NCBI RefSeq assembly: GCF_000716605.1
Contig: NZ_JNXE01000056.1
Coordinates: 1 to 40,089 of the forward strand
DNA from: Streptomyces sp. NRRL F-525
Lineage (GTDB): Bacteria; Actinomycetota; Actinomycetes; Streptomycetales; Streptomycetaceae
DNA length: 40,089 nucleotides
Reading direction: 5' to 3'
Shown here: positions 1 through 7,777 of the stretch, piece after piece
Layout: each line of letters starts with the position of its first letter
Numbering within the stretch: the stretch's first letter is position 1
Notes under the pieces: generated by a model
Seen by the model: only the letters and a program-made list of their open reading frames with translations
Told to the model about the DNA's origin: nothing
Databases searched by the model: none
Program-made: the position numbers and the translations under genes

Positions 1-39
1 GCCCCTTCCTCCCCGCCCCCTGCCCTCTACCCCCGGAGT

Positions 40-1092
40 TCAGGAGTCCGCCCGCACCAGCGTCCACACCACCTCCTCCGCCTCCTTCATCACCCGTGCC
101 ACCAGCTCCGCGCACGACGGCAGATCCTCGATCACCCCGGCGACCTGCCCGGAGGCCATCACCCCGAGGTCCGTGCGGCCGTCCACCATCGACGCCTTCA
201 GCAGCATCGGTGTGTTCGCGGCGAGCAGGACCTGGCTCCAGGACAGGTCCTTGCCGTGCTTCAGCGCGAGGCCGTCGCGGATCATCCGGCGCCAGCTCAG
301 CCCGGACAGACGGCGGAAGCCCGCCGCTCGGCGTATCGCCTGGAGCAGGGTTCTCGTGCGGCCGGAGTTCTCCAGGGTGTCGACCAGTTCCGTACGGAGC
401 ATGCGGTGCGGGAGGCCGTCTACCGCCCTCGTGACCGTGACGTCCTTGACCGTCGCAGCCAGATACGCCGCCTTCACCGCGTCCGGGACCGTCGAGTCCG
501 AGGTGAGGAGGAAGCGGGTGCCCATGGCGACGCCCGCCGCCCCGTAGGCCAGCGCCGCGACGAGACCCCGCCCGTCGAAGAAGCCGCCGGCCGCCACGAC
601 CGGTATGTCCACCGCGTCCACGACCTGCGGCAACAACACCGTGGTGGCCACCTCCCCGGTGTGTCCGCCGCCCTCCCCGCCCTGCACGATCACCGCGTCC
701 GCGCCCCACGCCGCGACCTTCTCCGCATGCCGCCGCGCCCCGATCGACGGGATCACGACGACCCCCGCCTCCTTCAGCTCGGCGATCAGCTCGGCAGACG
801 GCGCGAGCGCGAAGGACGCGACCCGGACGCCCTCCTCGATGATGATCCGCACCCGGTCACCGGCGTCGGTCGCGTCCGCGCGCAGATTCACGCCGAACGG
901 CTCCCGCGTACGGGACTTGACCTCACGGATCGCGTCCCGGAGCCGGTCGGTCGTCATGGTCGCGGAGGCGAGGATGCCCAGCGCGCCCGCGTTCGCCGTG
1001 GCCGACACCAGGCGGGGTCCCGCCACCCAGCCCATGCCCGTCTGGACGATCGGATGCCGGACCCCGACCAGCCGGGTCAGCGCGGTCTCCAT
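40..1092 (-). CDS. ipdC: IpdC-like NMO-family flavin oxidoreductase (steroid C/D-ring degradation)
   Basis: A 350-residue TIM-barrel flavoprotein of the nitronate monooxygenase/2-nitropropane dioxygenase family. Visible family features are the N-terminal HPIVQTGMGW segment, the GGEGGGHTG phosphate-binding loop and AAGGFFDG followed by GVAMGTRFL. Alone it would be called a nitronate monooxygenase. Its place directly after ipdA and ipdB points instead to IpdC, which in mycobacteria and rhodococci introduces the ring double bond that converts HIC-CoA to HIEC-CoA in late steroid catabolism. The start overlaps the ipdB stop by one base (TGATG, at 1094-1090); GTG at 1095 is an alternative. It is the last gene of a four-gene minus-strand operon. 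The family is certain; the steroid role is inferred from gene order. Confidence 0.85.
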   Translation of the reverse strand: METALTRLVGVRHPIVQTGMGWVAGPRLVSATANAGALGILASATMTTDRLRDAIREVKSRTREPFGVNLRADATDAGDRVRIIIEEGVRVASFALAPSAELIAELKEAGVVVIPSIGARRHAEKVAAWGADAVIVQGGEGGGHTGEVATTVLLPQVVDAVDIPVVAAGGFFDGRGLVAALAYGAAGVAMGTRFLLTSDSTVPDAVKAAYLAATVKDVTVTRAVDGLPHRMLRTELVDTLENSGRTRTLLQAIRRAAGFRRLSGLSWRRMIRDGLALKHGKDLSWSQVLLAANTPMLLKASMVDGRTDLGVMASGQVAGVIEDLPSCAELVARVMKEAEEVVWTLVRADS

Positions 1093-1850
1093 CACGAACT
1101 CACTTCTCTGAACCGGGTGTCGGCGGGGTCTATCACTTCACGGATCAGCCGCAACTCGTCCGGGGTGGGCTCGCGGGTCCATGGCACCTCGTCCGGGACG
1201 GTGAGTTCGAAGCCCGTCGCCTCCCGCACCTGCTCCACACTCACCCCGGGATGCAGCGAGGCCAGCCGCATCGAGTGGTCGGGGGTCGCGAAGTCGAAGA
1301 CGCCGAGGTCGGAGACGACCCGGGGGATGCGGTGGAAGCGGGCCGTCCCCGGATGCTCGGCGACCCGGTCGTACCCCACCCCGCACACCATGTCGACCTT
1401 CTCCACGAACACCCGGGGCGAGTGCCGGGGTACCCAGTAACTCGTCGGATTGTTCAGCGTGTTGATCGGCGCCCCGCGCACCCCGAGCAACTGCCGCTTC
1501 GGCCGCGCCCAGTCGCCGATGCACGAGATGTTCTGGTTGCCGAACCGGTCGATCTGGCTCGCGCCCATCATCACGTGCCGCCGCCCACCGGACACCAGGG
1601 CCAGATGCTGCCGGTACGGCAACCAGCCCTCCGGCGTCCCGTCCGGGCGGACGAGCATCGCCTCGCCGTCGGTGAGCAGGAGATCCGGAGCGAAGGTCAG
1701 CCGGGCCAGCCGTGCGCCGACGGACGGGATGAACCCCATCGGGCTGGCCAGGATCTCCCCGGCATCACGCCACGCCTCGGCACAGGCGATCACGCAGTAC
1801 TCGGAACGCCGGACGTCCGTACGCGGTACGTCGCTACGCGATACGTCCAT
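1092..1850 (-). CDS. ipdB: IpdB-like CoA-transferase family beta subunit
   Basis: A 252-residue protein of the class I CoA-transferase beta-subunit fold. Family features are TFAPDLLLTDGEAML, the GASQIDRFGNQN turn and GAPINTLNNPTSYW. In M. tuberculosis IpdB pairs with IpdA; despite the fold, the heterodimer hydrolyses the last carbocyclic ring of the steroid skeleton (COCHEA-CoA) rather than transferring CoA. The start is ATG 1850, overlapping the ipdA stop by one base, with AGGAGGAG just upstream inside ipdA; GTG at 1853 is also possible. Tight coupling to ipdA fits equal subunit synthesis. A generic 3-oxoacid CoA-transferase is the alternative, but its position between ipdA and ipdC with echA20 upstream argues for IpdB. 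Confidence 0.85.
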   Translation of the reverse strand: MDVSRSDVPRTDVRRSEYCVIACAEAWRDAGEILASPMGFIPSVGARLARLTFAPDLLLTDGEAMLVRPDGTPEGWLPYRQHLALVSGGRRHVMMGASQIDRFGNQNISCIGDWARPKRQLLGVRGAPINTLNNPTSYWVPRHSPRVFVEKVDMVCGVGYDRVAEHPGTARFHRIPRVVSDLGVFDFATPDHSMRLASLHPGVSVEQVREATGFELTVPDEVPWTREPTPDELRLIREVIDPADTRFREVSS

Positions 1851-2698
1851 CACCCTTGCTCCTCCTGCCAGTTCCGCACCGCCGACTCGTAGGCCTGTTC
1901 GTCACCGGCCAGGAATCGGTCGGAGAACTCCGCCCAGGGGGTGCTCGCGTACAGCCGCTGGAAGGCCTCGTCCCTGTCGTGGTCGGGAGCGCAGGACGTG
2001 AAGTGGGTGCCGCCGGGCGCCTCGACGACCCCGGTCACGCTCAGCCGCTTCACGAGCAGGGACTGTGGCGGGGCCTCCTTCATCAACTCGGCCGTGTCCA
2101 CGATCCGTTCGCAGGAGAGGTAGGCGGAGTCCGCCGCTTCGCAGAACAGGTCGTCGAAGTACGGGTCCGGGCCCAGGTACTGGCCGTTGCCCAGCCGGTC
2201 GGCGCGGTTGACGTGGACCAGGGCCGCGTCCAGCCGCAGGGCGGGCATCGCGACGAACGTCTCCCCGTCGTCGTACGGCGAAGTCACCGTCCGCAGGCCG
2301 GGGTTGACCCGCATGACGTCCGAGCCGATGCCCGCGCGCACCGGCAGGAACGGCAGTCGGTTCGCGGCGGCGCGCAGGCCCCACATGAACATGCCCTCGT
2401 CGACCTCCGTCAGCTCGAAGGCGCCGCTCTCGCGTGCCGCGCGGTAGTTGGGTTCGAGGGGGATCGAGTCGAGCGTGACGAAGGCGGCCACCAGCTTGCG
2501 GATGCGGCCGGCCGCCGCGAGCATGCCGACGTCCGGGCCGCCGTAGGAGACGACGGTGAGGTCGGTGAGGTCCGAGCGGAGCAACGCACGTACCAGGGCC
2601 ATGGGTTTGCGGCGCGAGCCCCAGCCGCCGATGCCGAGGGTCATGCCGCTGTGCAGCCGGGCGACGACCTCGTCGGCCGTCATCGTCTTGTCGGTCAT
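1850..2698 (-). CDS. ipdA: IpdA-like CoA-transferase family alpha subunit
   Basis: A 282-residue alpha subunit of the class I CoA-transferase fold. The glycine-rich GIGGWGSRRKP near residues 22-32 is the family signature. It then shows LTVVSYGGPDVGML and, around residues 98-107, TEVDEGMFMWGL, whose glutamates are candidates for the acid essential in mycobacterial IpdA (Glu105 there). I could not align them exactly. Together with IpdB it would open the last steroid ring. ATG 2698 directly abuts the echA20 stop (no gap), and a strong GAGGAGG lies in the end of echA20, so the two are translationally coupled. Length is close to the mycobacterial protein (about 290 residues). Confidence 0.86.
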   Translation of the reverse strand: MTDKTMTADEVVARLHSGMTLGIGGWGSRRKPMALVRALLRSDLTDLTVVSYGGPDVGMLAAAGRIRKLVAAFVTLDSIPLEPNYRAARESGAFELTEVDEGMFMWGLRAAANRLPFLPVRAGIGSDVMRVNPGLRTVTSPYDDGETFVAMPALRLDAALVHVNRADRLGNGQYLGPDPYFDDLFCEAADSAYLSCERIVDTAELMKEAPPQSLLVKRLSVTGVVEAPGGTHFTSCAPDHDRDEAFQRLYASTPWAEFSDRFLAGDEQAYESAVRNWQEEQG

Positions 2699-3451
2699 CT
2701 ATGCCTCCTCTCTGTCCGATGTGCCGAAGGTGCCGCGGACCCGGTCGGCCACGCCGCTGACGTCGGCCTCGAAGGTGAAGCCCTGCTCGAAGCGGTAGCT
2801 GCGGCGGACGTCGACGGGGTCGATGCCGTTGATCGCGGACTTGGCGAGGCGGATCAGCTCGCCGTCCTTGGCGGCTATCTCGGCCGCCAACTCCATTGCG
2901 GCGGGCAGGAGTTCGGCGCGCGGCACGACCCGCCACACCGAGCCGTGCGCGTGCAGCTCGGCCGCCGTCGCCGTGCGCGAGGTGTAGTACAGGGCGCGCA
3001 TCAGGTGCTGGGGGACCAGCCGGGCCAGATGCGTGGCCGCGCCCAGGGCGCCCCGGTCCAGCTCGGGCAGGCCGAAGGTGGCGTCCTCGCTCGCCACGAT
3101 CACGTCCGCGTTGCCGACAAGGCCGATGCCTCCGCCCAGGCAGAACCCCTGCACGGCCGCGACGACCGGTACCTCGCACTCGTAGACCGCCGCGAACGCC
3201 TCGAAACAGCCCCGGTTCACCCCGACCAGGGCCGACCGCCCCCGCGCCTGTATCTCCTTGATGTCCACGCCCGCGTTGAAACCACGCCCTTCGGCCGCCA
3301 GCACCACACAGCGCACATCGGGGTCGCGCCCGGCCGCGCGCACGGCGTCGGCCAGGGCGAACCAGCCGTCCACCGGCAGCGCGTTCACCGGCGGGTAGTC
3401 GACCGTGACTACGGAAATCGCCTTTGTCGAGCTTGAGGTGGAGACACCCAT
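2699..3451 (-). CDS. echA20: EchA20-like enoyl-CoA hydratase/isomerase superfamily ring hydrolase
   Basis: A 250-residue crotonase-fold protein. GFNAGVDI (about residues 57-64) and CLGGGIG (about 104-110) form the two halves of the acyl-CoA oxyanion hole. In M. tuberculosis EchA20 hydrolyses ring D of HIEC-CoA, just before IpdAB. It is the first gene of the minus-strand operon. I chose ATG 3451 (MGVSTSSS) because the frame's first ATG at 3481 lies inside the palindrome at 3473-3490 and the ten extra residues look non-coding. A moderate AAAGGT lies upstream of 3451. Crotonase membership is certain; the substrate is inferred from the neighbouring ipd genes. Confidence 0.85.
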   Translation of the reverse strand: MGVSTSSSTKAISVVTVDYPPVNALPVDGWFALADAVRAAGRDPDVRCVVLAAEGRGFNAGVDIKEIQARGRSALVGVNRGCFEAFAAVYECEVPVVAAVQGFCLGGGIGLVGNADVIVASEDATFGLPELDRGALGAATHLARLVPQHLMRALYYTSRTATAAELHAHGSVWRVVPRAELLPAAMELAAEIAAKDGELIRLAKSAINGIDPVDVRRSYRFEQGFTFEADVSGVADRVRGTFGTSDREEA

Positions 3452-3472
3452 GGACGCATCAGCTACCTTTCC

Positions 3473-3490
3473 ACCAAACATTTGTTAGGT
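3473..3490. promoter_or_regulatory. 18-bp palindromic operator between the divergent steroid genes
   Basis: The sequence ACCAAACATTTGTTAGGT pairs seven of nine positions across its centre (ACCnAACA/TGTTnGGT). It sits 22 bases upstream of echA20 and 46 bases upstream of the first dehydrogenase, overlapping a possible -35 (TTGTTA, 3482-3487) for the plus-strand gene. Size and place fit a TetR-family repressor controlling both directions, as KstR2 does in mycobacteria. The half-site differs from the KstR2 consensus (CAAG/CTTG), so the regulator may be a different acyl-CoA-responsive TetR protein. No regulator gene is in the window. Confidence 0.65.
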
Positions 3491-3536
3491 GCGAGGCTTC
3501 GAAGCTAGCAGCCGGAGAATCCGAGCGGGAGGCCCT

Positions 3537-4337
3537 GTGGATAACCACCCTGCCGACGATCGCCCTGTGGACAACTCGTGTGACGCCCCGCTCGCCGGCC
3601 GGACCGTCCTCGTCACCGGCGGCACCCGAGGCGTCGGCGCCGGTATCGCACGGGCCTTCGCCGAGGCCGGTGCCGAGGTGCTGACCTGCGCGCGCCGACC
3701 GCCCGAAGAGCCGGTCAAGGGAACCGAGTTCAGACCCCTCGACCTGCGCGACCCGGACGCCGTACGGGAGTTCTTCGCCGCGCTGCCCCGACTCGACGTC
3801 CTCGTCAACAACGCGGGCGGCGCGCCGTACCGCCCCCTGATCGACGCGGAGGCCGAACGCCACGCGCGGATCATCGAGTTGAACCTCCTCGCCCCGCTCA
3901 CCGCCTCCCTCGCCGCGTACGAACACCTCAAGCGGGCCAAGGGCTCGGTCGTGATGATCGGCAGCGTCAGCGGCAGCCGCCCCTCGCCCGGTTCGGCGGC
4001 GTACGGGGCGGCCAAGGCCGGTCTGGAGAACCTGGCGCGTTCGATGGCGGTGGAGTGGGCACCGGACATCCGCGTCAACACGCTGGTCGTCGGCATGGTG
4101 CGTACGGAGTTGTCCCACCTCCACTACGGCGGCGAGGACGCGATCGAGGCCGTTTCCCGAACCGTCCCGCTCGGCCGCCTCGCCGACCCCTCCGACATCG
4201 GCGCGGCGGCGGTCTTCCTCGCCTCCGACGCGGCCGCGTACATCAGCGGGGCGAGTCTTCTCGTCCACGGGGGCGGGGAGCGTCCGGCGTTCCTCGACGC
4301 GGCAACCGCCAACAAGGGCAAGCGAGTTGAAGGGTGA
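3537..4337 (+). CDS. SDR oxidoreductase (Rv3549c-like position)
   Basis: A 266-residue classical short-chain dehydrogenase. The TGGTRGVGAG nucleotide-binding loop is near the N-terminus, NNAGG follows, and the catalytic pair sits in AAYGAAKAG (Tyr-x-x-x-Lys) preceded by the active serine of GSVSGS. Length is normal. GTG 3537 is preceded by GGGAGG, spacing 4; an in-frame GTG at 3567 is possible, while codons upstream of 3537 run into the palindrome. It overlaps the next dehydrogenase by four bases (GTGA). Opposite echA20 it occupies the place of Rv3549c. It probably oxidises a hydroxyacyl-CoA intermediate of steroid ring breakdown; the exact step cannot be read from the sequence. Confidence 0.85.
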   Translation: MDNHPADDRPVDNSCDAPLAGRTVLVTGGTRGVGAGIARAFAEAGAEVLTCARRPPEEPVKGTEFRPLDLRDPDAVREFFAALPRLDVLVNNAGGAPYRPLIDAEAERHARIIELNLLAPLTASLAAYEHLKRAKGSVVMIGSVSGSRPSPGSAAYGAAKAGLENLARSMAVEWAPDIRVNTLVVGMVRTELSHLHYGGEDAIEAVSRTVPLGRLADPSDIGAAAVFLASDAAAYISGASLLVHGGGERPAFLDAATANKGKRVEG

Positions 4338-5248
4338 CCGAGATGAGCGGAATCTGTGACGGGCGGGTCGTCGTCGTCACCGGCGCGGGGCGGGGGCTCG
4401 GCCGCGCCCACGCCCTCGCCTTCGCCGCCGAGGGCGCCCGGGTCGTCGTCAACGACCTCGGCGTCGGCCTCGACGGCACCTCCGACCCCGACAGCCCGGC
4501 CGCCCAGGTCGTCGCCGAGATCCGCGCGGCGGGCGGCGAGGCGGTGGCCCACGGCGGCGACATCGCGACGGCCGCCGGTGCCGCGTCCCTCGTCGCGACC
4601 GCGCTGGAGACCTACGGTCGGCTCGACACCCTTGTCAACAACGCCGGTTACCTGCGCGACCGGATGCTCGTCAACCTCGACGAGGACGACTGGGACGCGG
4701 TGATGCGGGTCCATCTGAAGGGGCACTTCCTGCCCCTCAAGCACGCGGCGGCGCACTGGCGGGCGGAGACGAAAGCCGGCCGCACTCCCGTCGCCCGGAT
4801 CATCAACACCAGTAGCGGAGCAGGGCTGTTGGGCTCGGTCGGACAGGGCAACTACAGCGCCGCCAAGGCCGGCATCATCGGCCTCACCCTGGTCGCGGCG
4901 GCCGAACTCGCCCGCTACGGAGTCCAGGTCAACGCGATCGCCCCCACCGCGCGGACCCGCATGACGGAGCACACCTTCGCGGAGACGATGGCCGCGCCTG
5001 GGTCCGGGTTCGATGTGATGGCGCCGGAGAACGTGTCGCCGTTGGTGGTGTGGTTGGGGTCGGGGGCCAGTGCTGGGGTTACCGGGCGGGTGTTCGAGGT
5101 TGAGGGTGGGCGGATCGCTGTCATGGAGGGGTGGCGGGCGGGGCCGAGTGTGGACAAGGGGGAGCGGTGGGGCGTGGGGGAAGTGGGGGAGGTGGTGGTG
5201 AAGCTTTTGGGGGAGGCGGAGATTCCGGGGGCAGTTTATGGGGCGTAG
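4334..5248 (+). CDS. SDR oxidoreductase (Rv3548c-like position)
   Basis: A 304-residue short-chain dehydrogenase of the longer type related to the dehydrogenase unit of peroxisomal multifunctional enzyme 2. Features are TGAGRGLGRAH at residues 16-26, NNAGYLRD, an insert around LPLKHAAAHWRAETKAG, and the catalytic GNYSAAKAG. It starts at GTG 4334 within the stop of the preceding gene and is translationally coupled to it. The last 60 or so codons are unusually rich in GGG and GTG and end in a run of Gly/Glu/Val residues, so the C-terminus is poorly conserved in composition. It probably acts on a CoA-bound ring fragment. Confidence 0.84.
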   Translation: MTEMSGICDGRVVVVTGAGRGLGRAHALAFAAEGARVVVNDLGVGLDGTSDPDSPAAQVVAEIRAAGGEAVAHGGDIATAAGAASLVATALETYGRLDTLVNNAGYLRDRMLVNLDEDDWDAVMRVHLKGHFLPLKHAAAHWRAETKAGRTPVARIINTSSGAGLLGSVGQGNYSAAKAGIIGLTLVAAAELARYGVQVNAIAPTARTRMTEHTFAETMAAPGSGFDVMAPENVSPLVVWLGSGASAGVTGRVFEVEGGRIAVMEGWRAGPSVDKGERWGVGEVGEVVVKLLGEAEIPGAVYGA

Positions 5249-5253
5249 GTGGA

Positions 5254-5266
5254 GGGGCGGAGCCCC
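5254..5266. terminator. Small GC hairpin between convergent genes
   Basis: GGGGC (5254-5258) and GCCCC (5262-5266) form a short stem with a GGA loop just after the second dehydrogenase and before the end of the minus-strand metallopeptidase-like gene. There is no T-run. It is a plausible but weak bidirectional terminator. Confidence 0.4.
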
Positions 5267-5282
5267 CAGGGGGCGGTGCAAC

Positions 5283-6170
5283 TTACGTGTCGCACTCCAA
5301 CACCGTCCGGCACAGCGAACACCTCGCCCTGACTCGCCCCCGCACCGGCACCCTGATCCGCTGATGACACGTGGGGCACGGGAAGGACACCCGCAGGCTG
5401 CCGGACCCGTCCCCGCTGAAGGCGTACGGCACGCCCTGCTGCGACCCCGGCCCGTGTCGCCGGTCATGGGCGTACCGGCGCCGGCCGGCCCACCCCGCCG
5501 CCGTCAGCGGCGGCTGCTGCTCGTCGAGCCGGGCCCGCGCCATCCCCTTGACGTACGCCGTGTAGGCCTGCGGGCTGGTGAACCACACGGAGGGGTCCTC
5601 GCCGAAGACCAGGGCCCGCTTGGCGAGGACGTACCCGAACTCCTCCGGGGTCAGATACCCGAGTTTCTGCGAGGACGCCGAGTCCTCCCGGTACGCGTCC
5701 AGCAGCAGCCACCCCGCACCCAGATACGTCGCCGCCGTGTCCGTGAGGATCTCGTTCTCACGGGTGCCGGGGAAGGACAGGTCGAGGCGGTGAAGGTAGA
5801 CGTGCATGACCTCGTGCGCGAGAGCCGCGCCGATGTCCCGCCGATGCGTGCGGAACCGGTCGTTCAACTCGATGAAGTACTCGGGCCCGGCGGTGAGTTC
5901 GACGTTCGCCGCATGCGTCATCTCACGGAAACTGATGATCGGCCGGGCGTCCGGGAGCCGGTAGTGCCGGACCATCTCGCGGGCCACCCGCTGCGCGCCC
6001 AGGTGCAGGTCGTCCGTGTCGGCGAACGCCACGTCGACGGGGGCCACGCTGGTCGCGAACGTCTGGACGGTGTCGTAGGACAACCGCTTGTAGAGCGCGG
6101 TGATGGCGTCCCGCACCGTATCGAGGTGCGGGTAGCCGTGCTCGACCGGTCCGTCGTCCGCCACGTCCAC
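5283..6170 (-). CDS. Metallopeptidase-like protein with HExxH motif and C-terminal zinc ribbon
   Basis: A 295-residue protein I cannot name. The central part has HEVMH (residues 119-123) and ENEILTD 15 residues on, the arrangement of a gluzincin-type zinc protease with a downstream acidic ligand. The C-terminus has CPTC (265-268) and CSLC (284-287), a four-cysteine zinc ribbon. No signal peptide or membrane segment is visible, so it should be cytoplasmic. The start is uncertain: GTG 6170, or GTG 6164 which has GGGGG about 8 bases upstream. It faces away from the MoxR/VWA operon across a 160-bp shared promoter region, and that operon encodes a second HExxH protein, which suggests a link. Catalytic activity is not established. 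Confidence 0.75.
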   Translation of the reverse strand: MDVADDGPVEHGYPHLDTVRDAITALYKRLSYDTVQTFATSVAPVDVAFADTDDLHLGAQRVAREMVRHYRLPDARPIISFREMTHAANVELTAGPEYFIELNDRFRTHRRDIGAALAHEVMHVYLHRLDLSFPGTRENEILTDTAATYLGAGWLLLDAYREDSASSQKLGYLTPEEFGYVLAKRALVFGEDPSVWFTSPQAYTAYVKGMARARLDEQQPPLTAAGWAGRRRYAHDRRHGPGSQQGVPYAFSGDGSGSLRVSFPCPTCHQRIRVPVRGRVRARCSLCRTVLECDT

Positions 6171-6265
6171 AACCCCCAGAGACGCCCTGAACCCGCATCC
6201 ACTCTATGCCGGTGCCCGCCGAAGCACGCCCCCGTATTTCCCTGGCAGATCGCGGACAGGGCGGT

Positions 6266-6271
6266 TATGCT
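6266..6271 (+). promoter_or_regulatory. -10 promoter element of the MoxR/VWA operon
   Basis: TATGCT fits the actinobacterial TAnnnT -10 consensus. A weak -35 (TGGCAG, 6243-6248) lies 17 bases upstream. A start point 7 bases downstream would fall at or next to the ATG at 6279, so the transcript may begin with that small reading frame. Confidence 0.5.
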
Positions 6272-6278
6272 CCCCGCG

Positions 6279-6335
6279 ATGACCACTCACTCTGTTCACA
6301 GAATGGGGGTCCCGTCCGCGCAAGGTGAGTGCTGA
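6279..6335 (+). CDS. Possible 18-codon leaderless upstream reading frame
   Basis: ATG 6279 opens an 18-codon frame (MTTHSVHRMG, then VPSAQGEC) that stops at TGA 6333-6335. Its last base is the first base of the next gene's ATG (TGATG), the classic arrangement for translational coupling. The predicted start of transcription is at the ATG itself, so it would be leaderless. The peptide is not recognised and may only serve to deliver ribosomes. The frame also contains the AAGGTGAG ribosome site used by the next gene, so it could be a chance frame. Confidence 0.4.
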   Translation: MTTHSVHRMGVPSAQGEC

Positions 6336-7702
6336 TGCACCTTCACCCCGCGAACGAGGATTCCCTACGTTCCTTCTGGCCGCGCGTGCGCGAGTTCGCC
6401 GTGCCGCCCTCCATGATCGAGAAGGCCACGGCCCGCCGTGATGCCGGTGACTGGGCGGGCGCCTGCGCCGCAGCCCGCGTCGACGTCGATCTCGACCTAC
6501 GATCCGTAGCGCGCGCCCACGGCCGGGAAGTCGCCGCCCGGGTCCGCGCCGACCTCCGCGGCCTCGCCCCCGACCTGCTCCGCTGGCACCTCCCGAGGAT
6601 CGCCCCGGACGGCCTGCTGCGCCCGGGACTGACCCTCACCCTGGCCCGCTACGGCGACGACGCCACCGGCCCGCCGCACCTCGTGGTCCGGACACCACCG
6701 GCCTGGGCGGACGGCGGCCAGCGCATCAGCCTCGCCCTGTGGGACGGCACCCGTCGCGACGCCGACGCCCGTCGGCATCCGCATCCCCGGCCCAGCCGCT
6801 CGTTCCGCCTCGACCTGCACCGGCATCTGTGGGACGCGGGGAGAAGCGGTGAGCTGCGGGAGCGGTCCGGGGCCGAACGGCCGGAGATTCCGGACCAGTT
6901 GGACGTGCCGGAGGGGCTCTACTGTGCCGTCGACCGGTGGGCTGCCGAGGCGGTGATCCTGCTCCGTGCGGAGGGGCGCACGACCGGCCCCGTCGTCGTA
7001 CGGCTCGGGTCGCGGCACCGGCTCGCGCTGACCCCGGATCAGGCCGGGGCCACCCTGCGGATCGCGCCCGCGCCGACGGACGGCAGTGCCGCCGCGCTGC
7101 CCGTGCTGCCCGACGCGGCGATCTGGGTCCTGCCCGACCTGGAGCTGCTCCGCACCGGCGAGATCGACGCCGACCGGCTGCATCCGCTGGTCGCCGCCGC
7201 GCTCGTACCGGACCGTCCGCCGCCGGAGGATCCCGCGCCGGTGCCGGAGGGGGCGGTCCAGCCGCACCTGGTCGAATGCCGGGGCGCCCTGCACCGGATC
7301 GGTCTGGTGGACGGCGTCCTGGCGCCCCTGGACCACGATCCGGCCGAGGTCAGGCGTGAGGAACTGCTGGTCGCGCTGACCGGTACGCCGTTGCCCTGCC
7401 TGCAGGCCATCGACGACGCCCATCGCCGCCCCGACTGCCTCACCGGCGTCGGCGAACGGCTCGTCCACGGTGACACCGCCGGTGCGCTGGCCGTCGTAGA
7501 AGGGCTGCTCGGGCCCGAGGCGGTGCTGCGCGGTGGCGCGTTGCGGGACGAACTGCGGGCGGCGGCCGAACGGCGGCTCGCGTACGGGCTGTTCAGGGCG
7601 GGCCTGGCCGATCCCGGCCCGCGAACCGGCCACTTCGCGCCGGGGCGTCCGGATCCCCGGCTCCGCCCCGCCTCGCGCCCGCGCCACACCATCGCCCGCT
7701 GA
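6335..7702 (+). CDS. Protein of unknown function in a MoxR/VWA operon
   Basis: A protein of about 455 residues that I do not recognise. It is Arg-, Ala- and Pro-rich with no signal peptide, membrane segment or catalytic motif I can name. The N-terminal 100 residues are predicted helical (EKATARRDAGDWAGACAAAR); the middle holds beta-type stretches such as PGLTLTLARYG and PHLVVRTPPAW; the C-terminus is again helical and basic. ATG 6335 is chosen because AAGGTGAG lies 5 bases upstream; GTG 6329 is inside that site. It precedes the MoxR ATPase by 75 bases. By position it may be a substrate, adaptor or effector of the MoxR-VWA pair; this is inference only. Confidence 0.8.
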   Translation: MHLHPANEDSLRSFWPRVREFAVPPSMIEKATARRDAGDWAGACAAARVDVDLDLRSVARAHGREVAARVRADLRGLAPDLLRWHLPRIAPDGLLRPGLTLTLARYGDDATGPPHLVVRTPPAWADGGQRISLALWDGTRRDADARRHPHPRPSRSFRLDLHRHLWDAGRSGELRERSGAERPEIPDQLDVPEGLYCAVDRWAAEAVILLRAEGRTTGPVVVRLGSRHRLALTPDQAGATLRIAPAPTDGSAAALPVLPDAAIWVLPDLELLRTGEIDADRLHPLVAAALVPDRPPPEDPAPVPEGAVQPHLVECRGALHRIGLVDGVLAPLDHDPAEVRREELLVALTGTPLPCLQAIDDAHRRPDCLTGVGERLVHGDTAGALAVVEGLLGPEAVLRGGALRDELRAAAERRLAYGLFRAGLADPGPRTGHFAPGRPDPRLRPASRPRHTIAR

Positions 7703-7777
7703 CCGCACCGGGCGCCGCAGCCGACCGCTGAGCCTGCCCTCACCCATGTCCCGCCCCGACCCCAAAGGTGATCCGCC

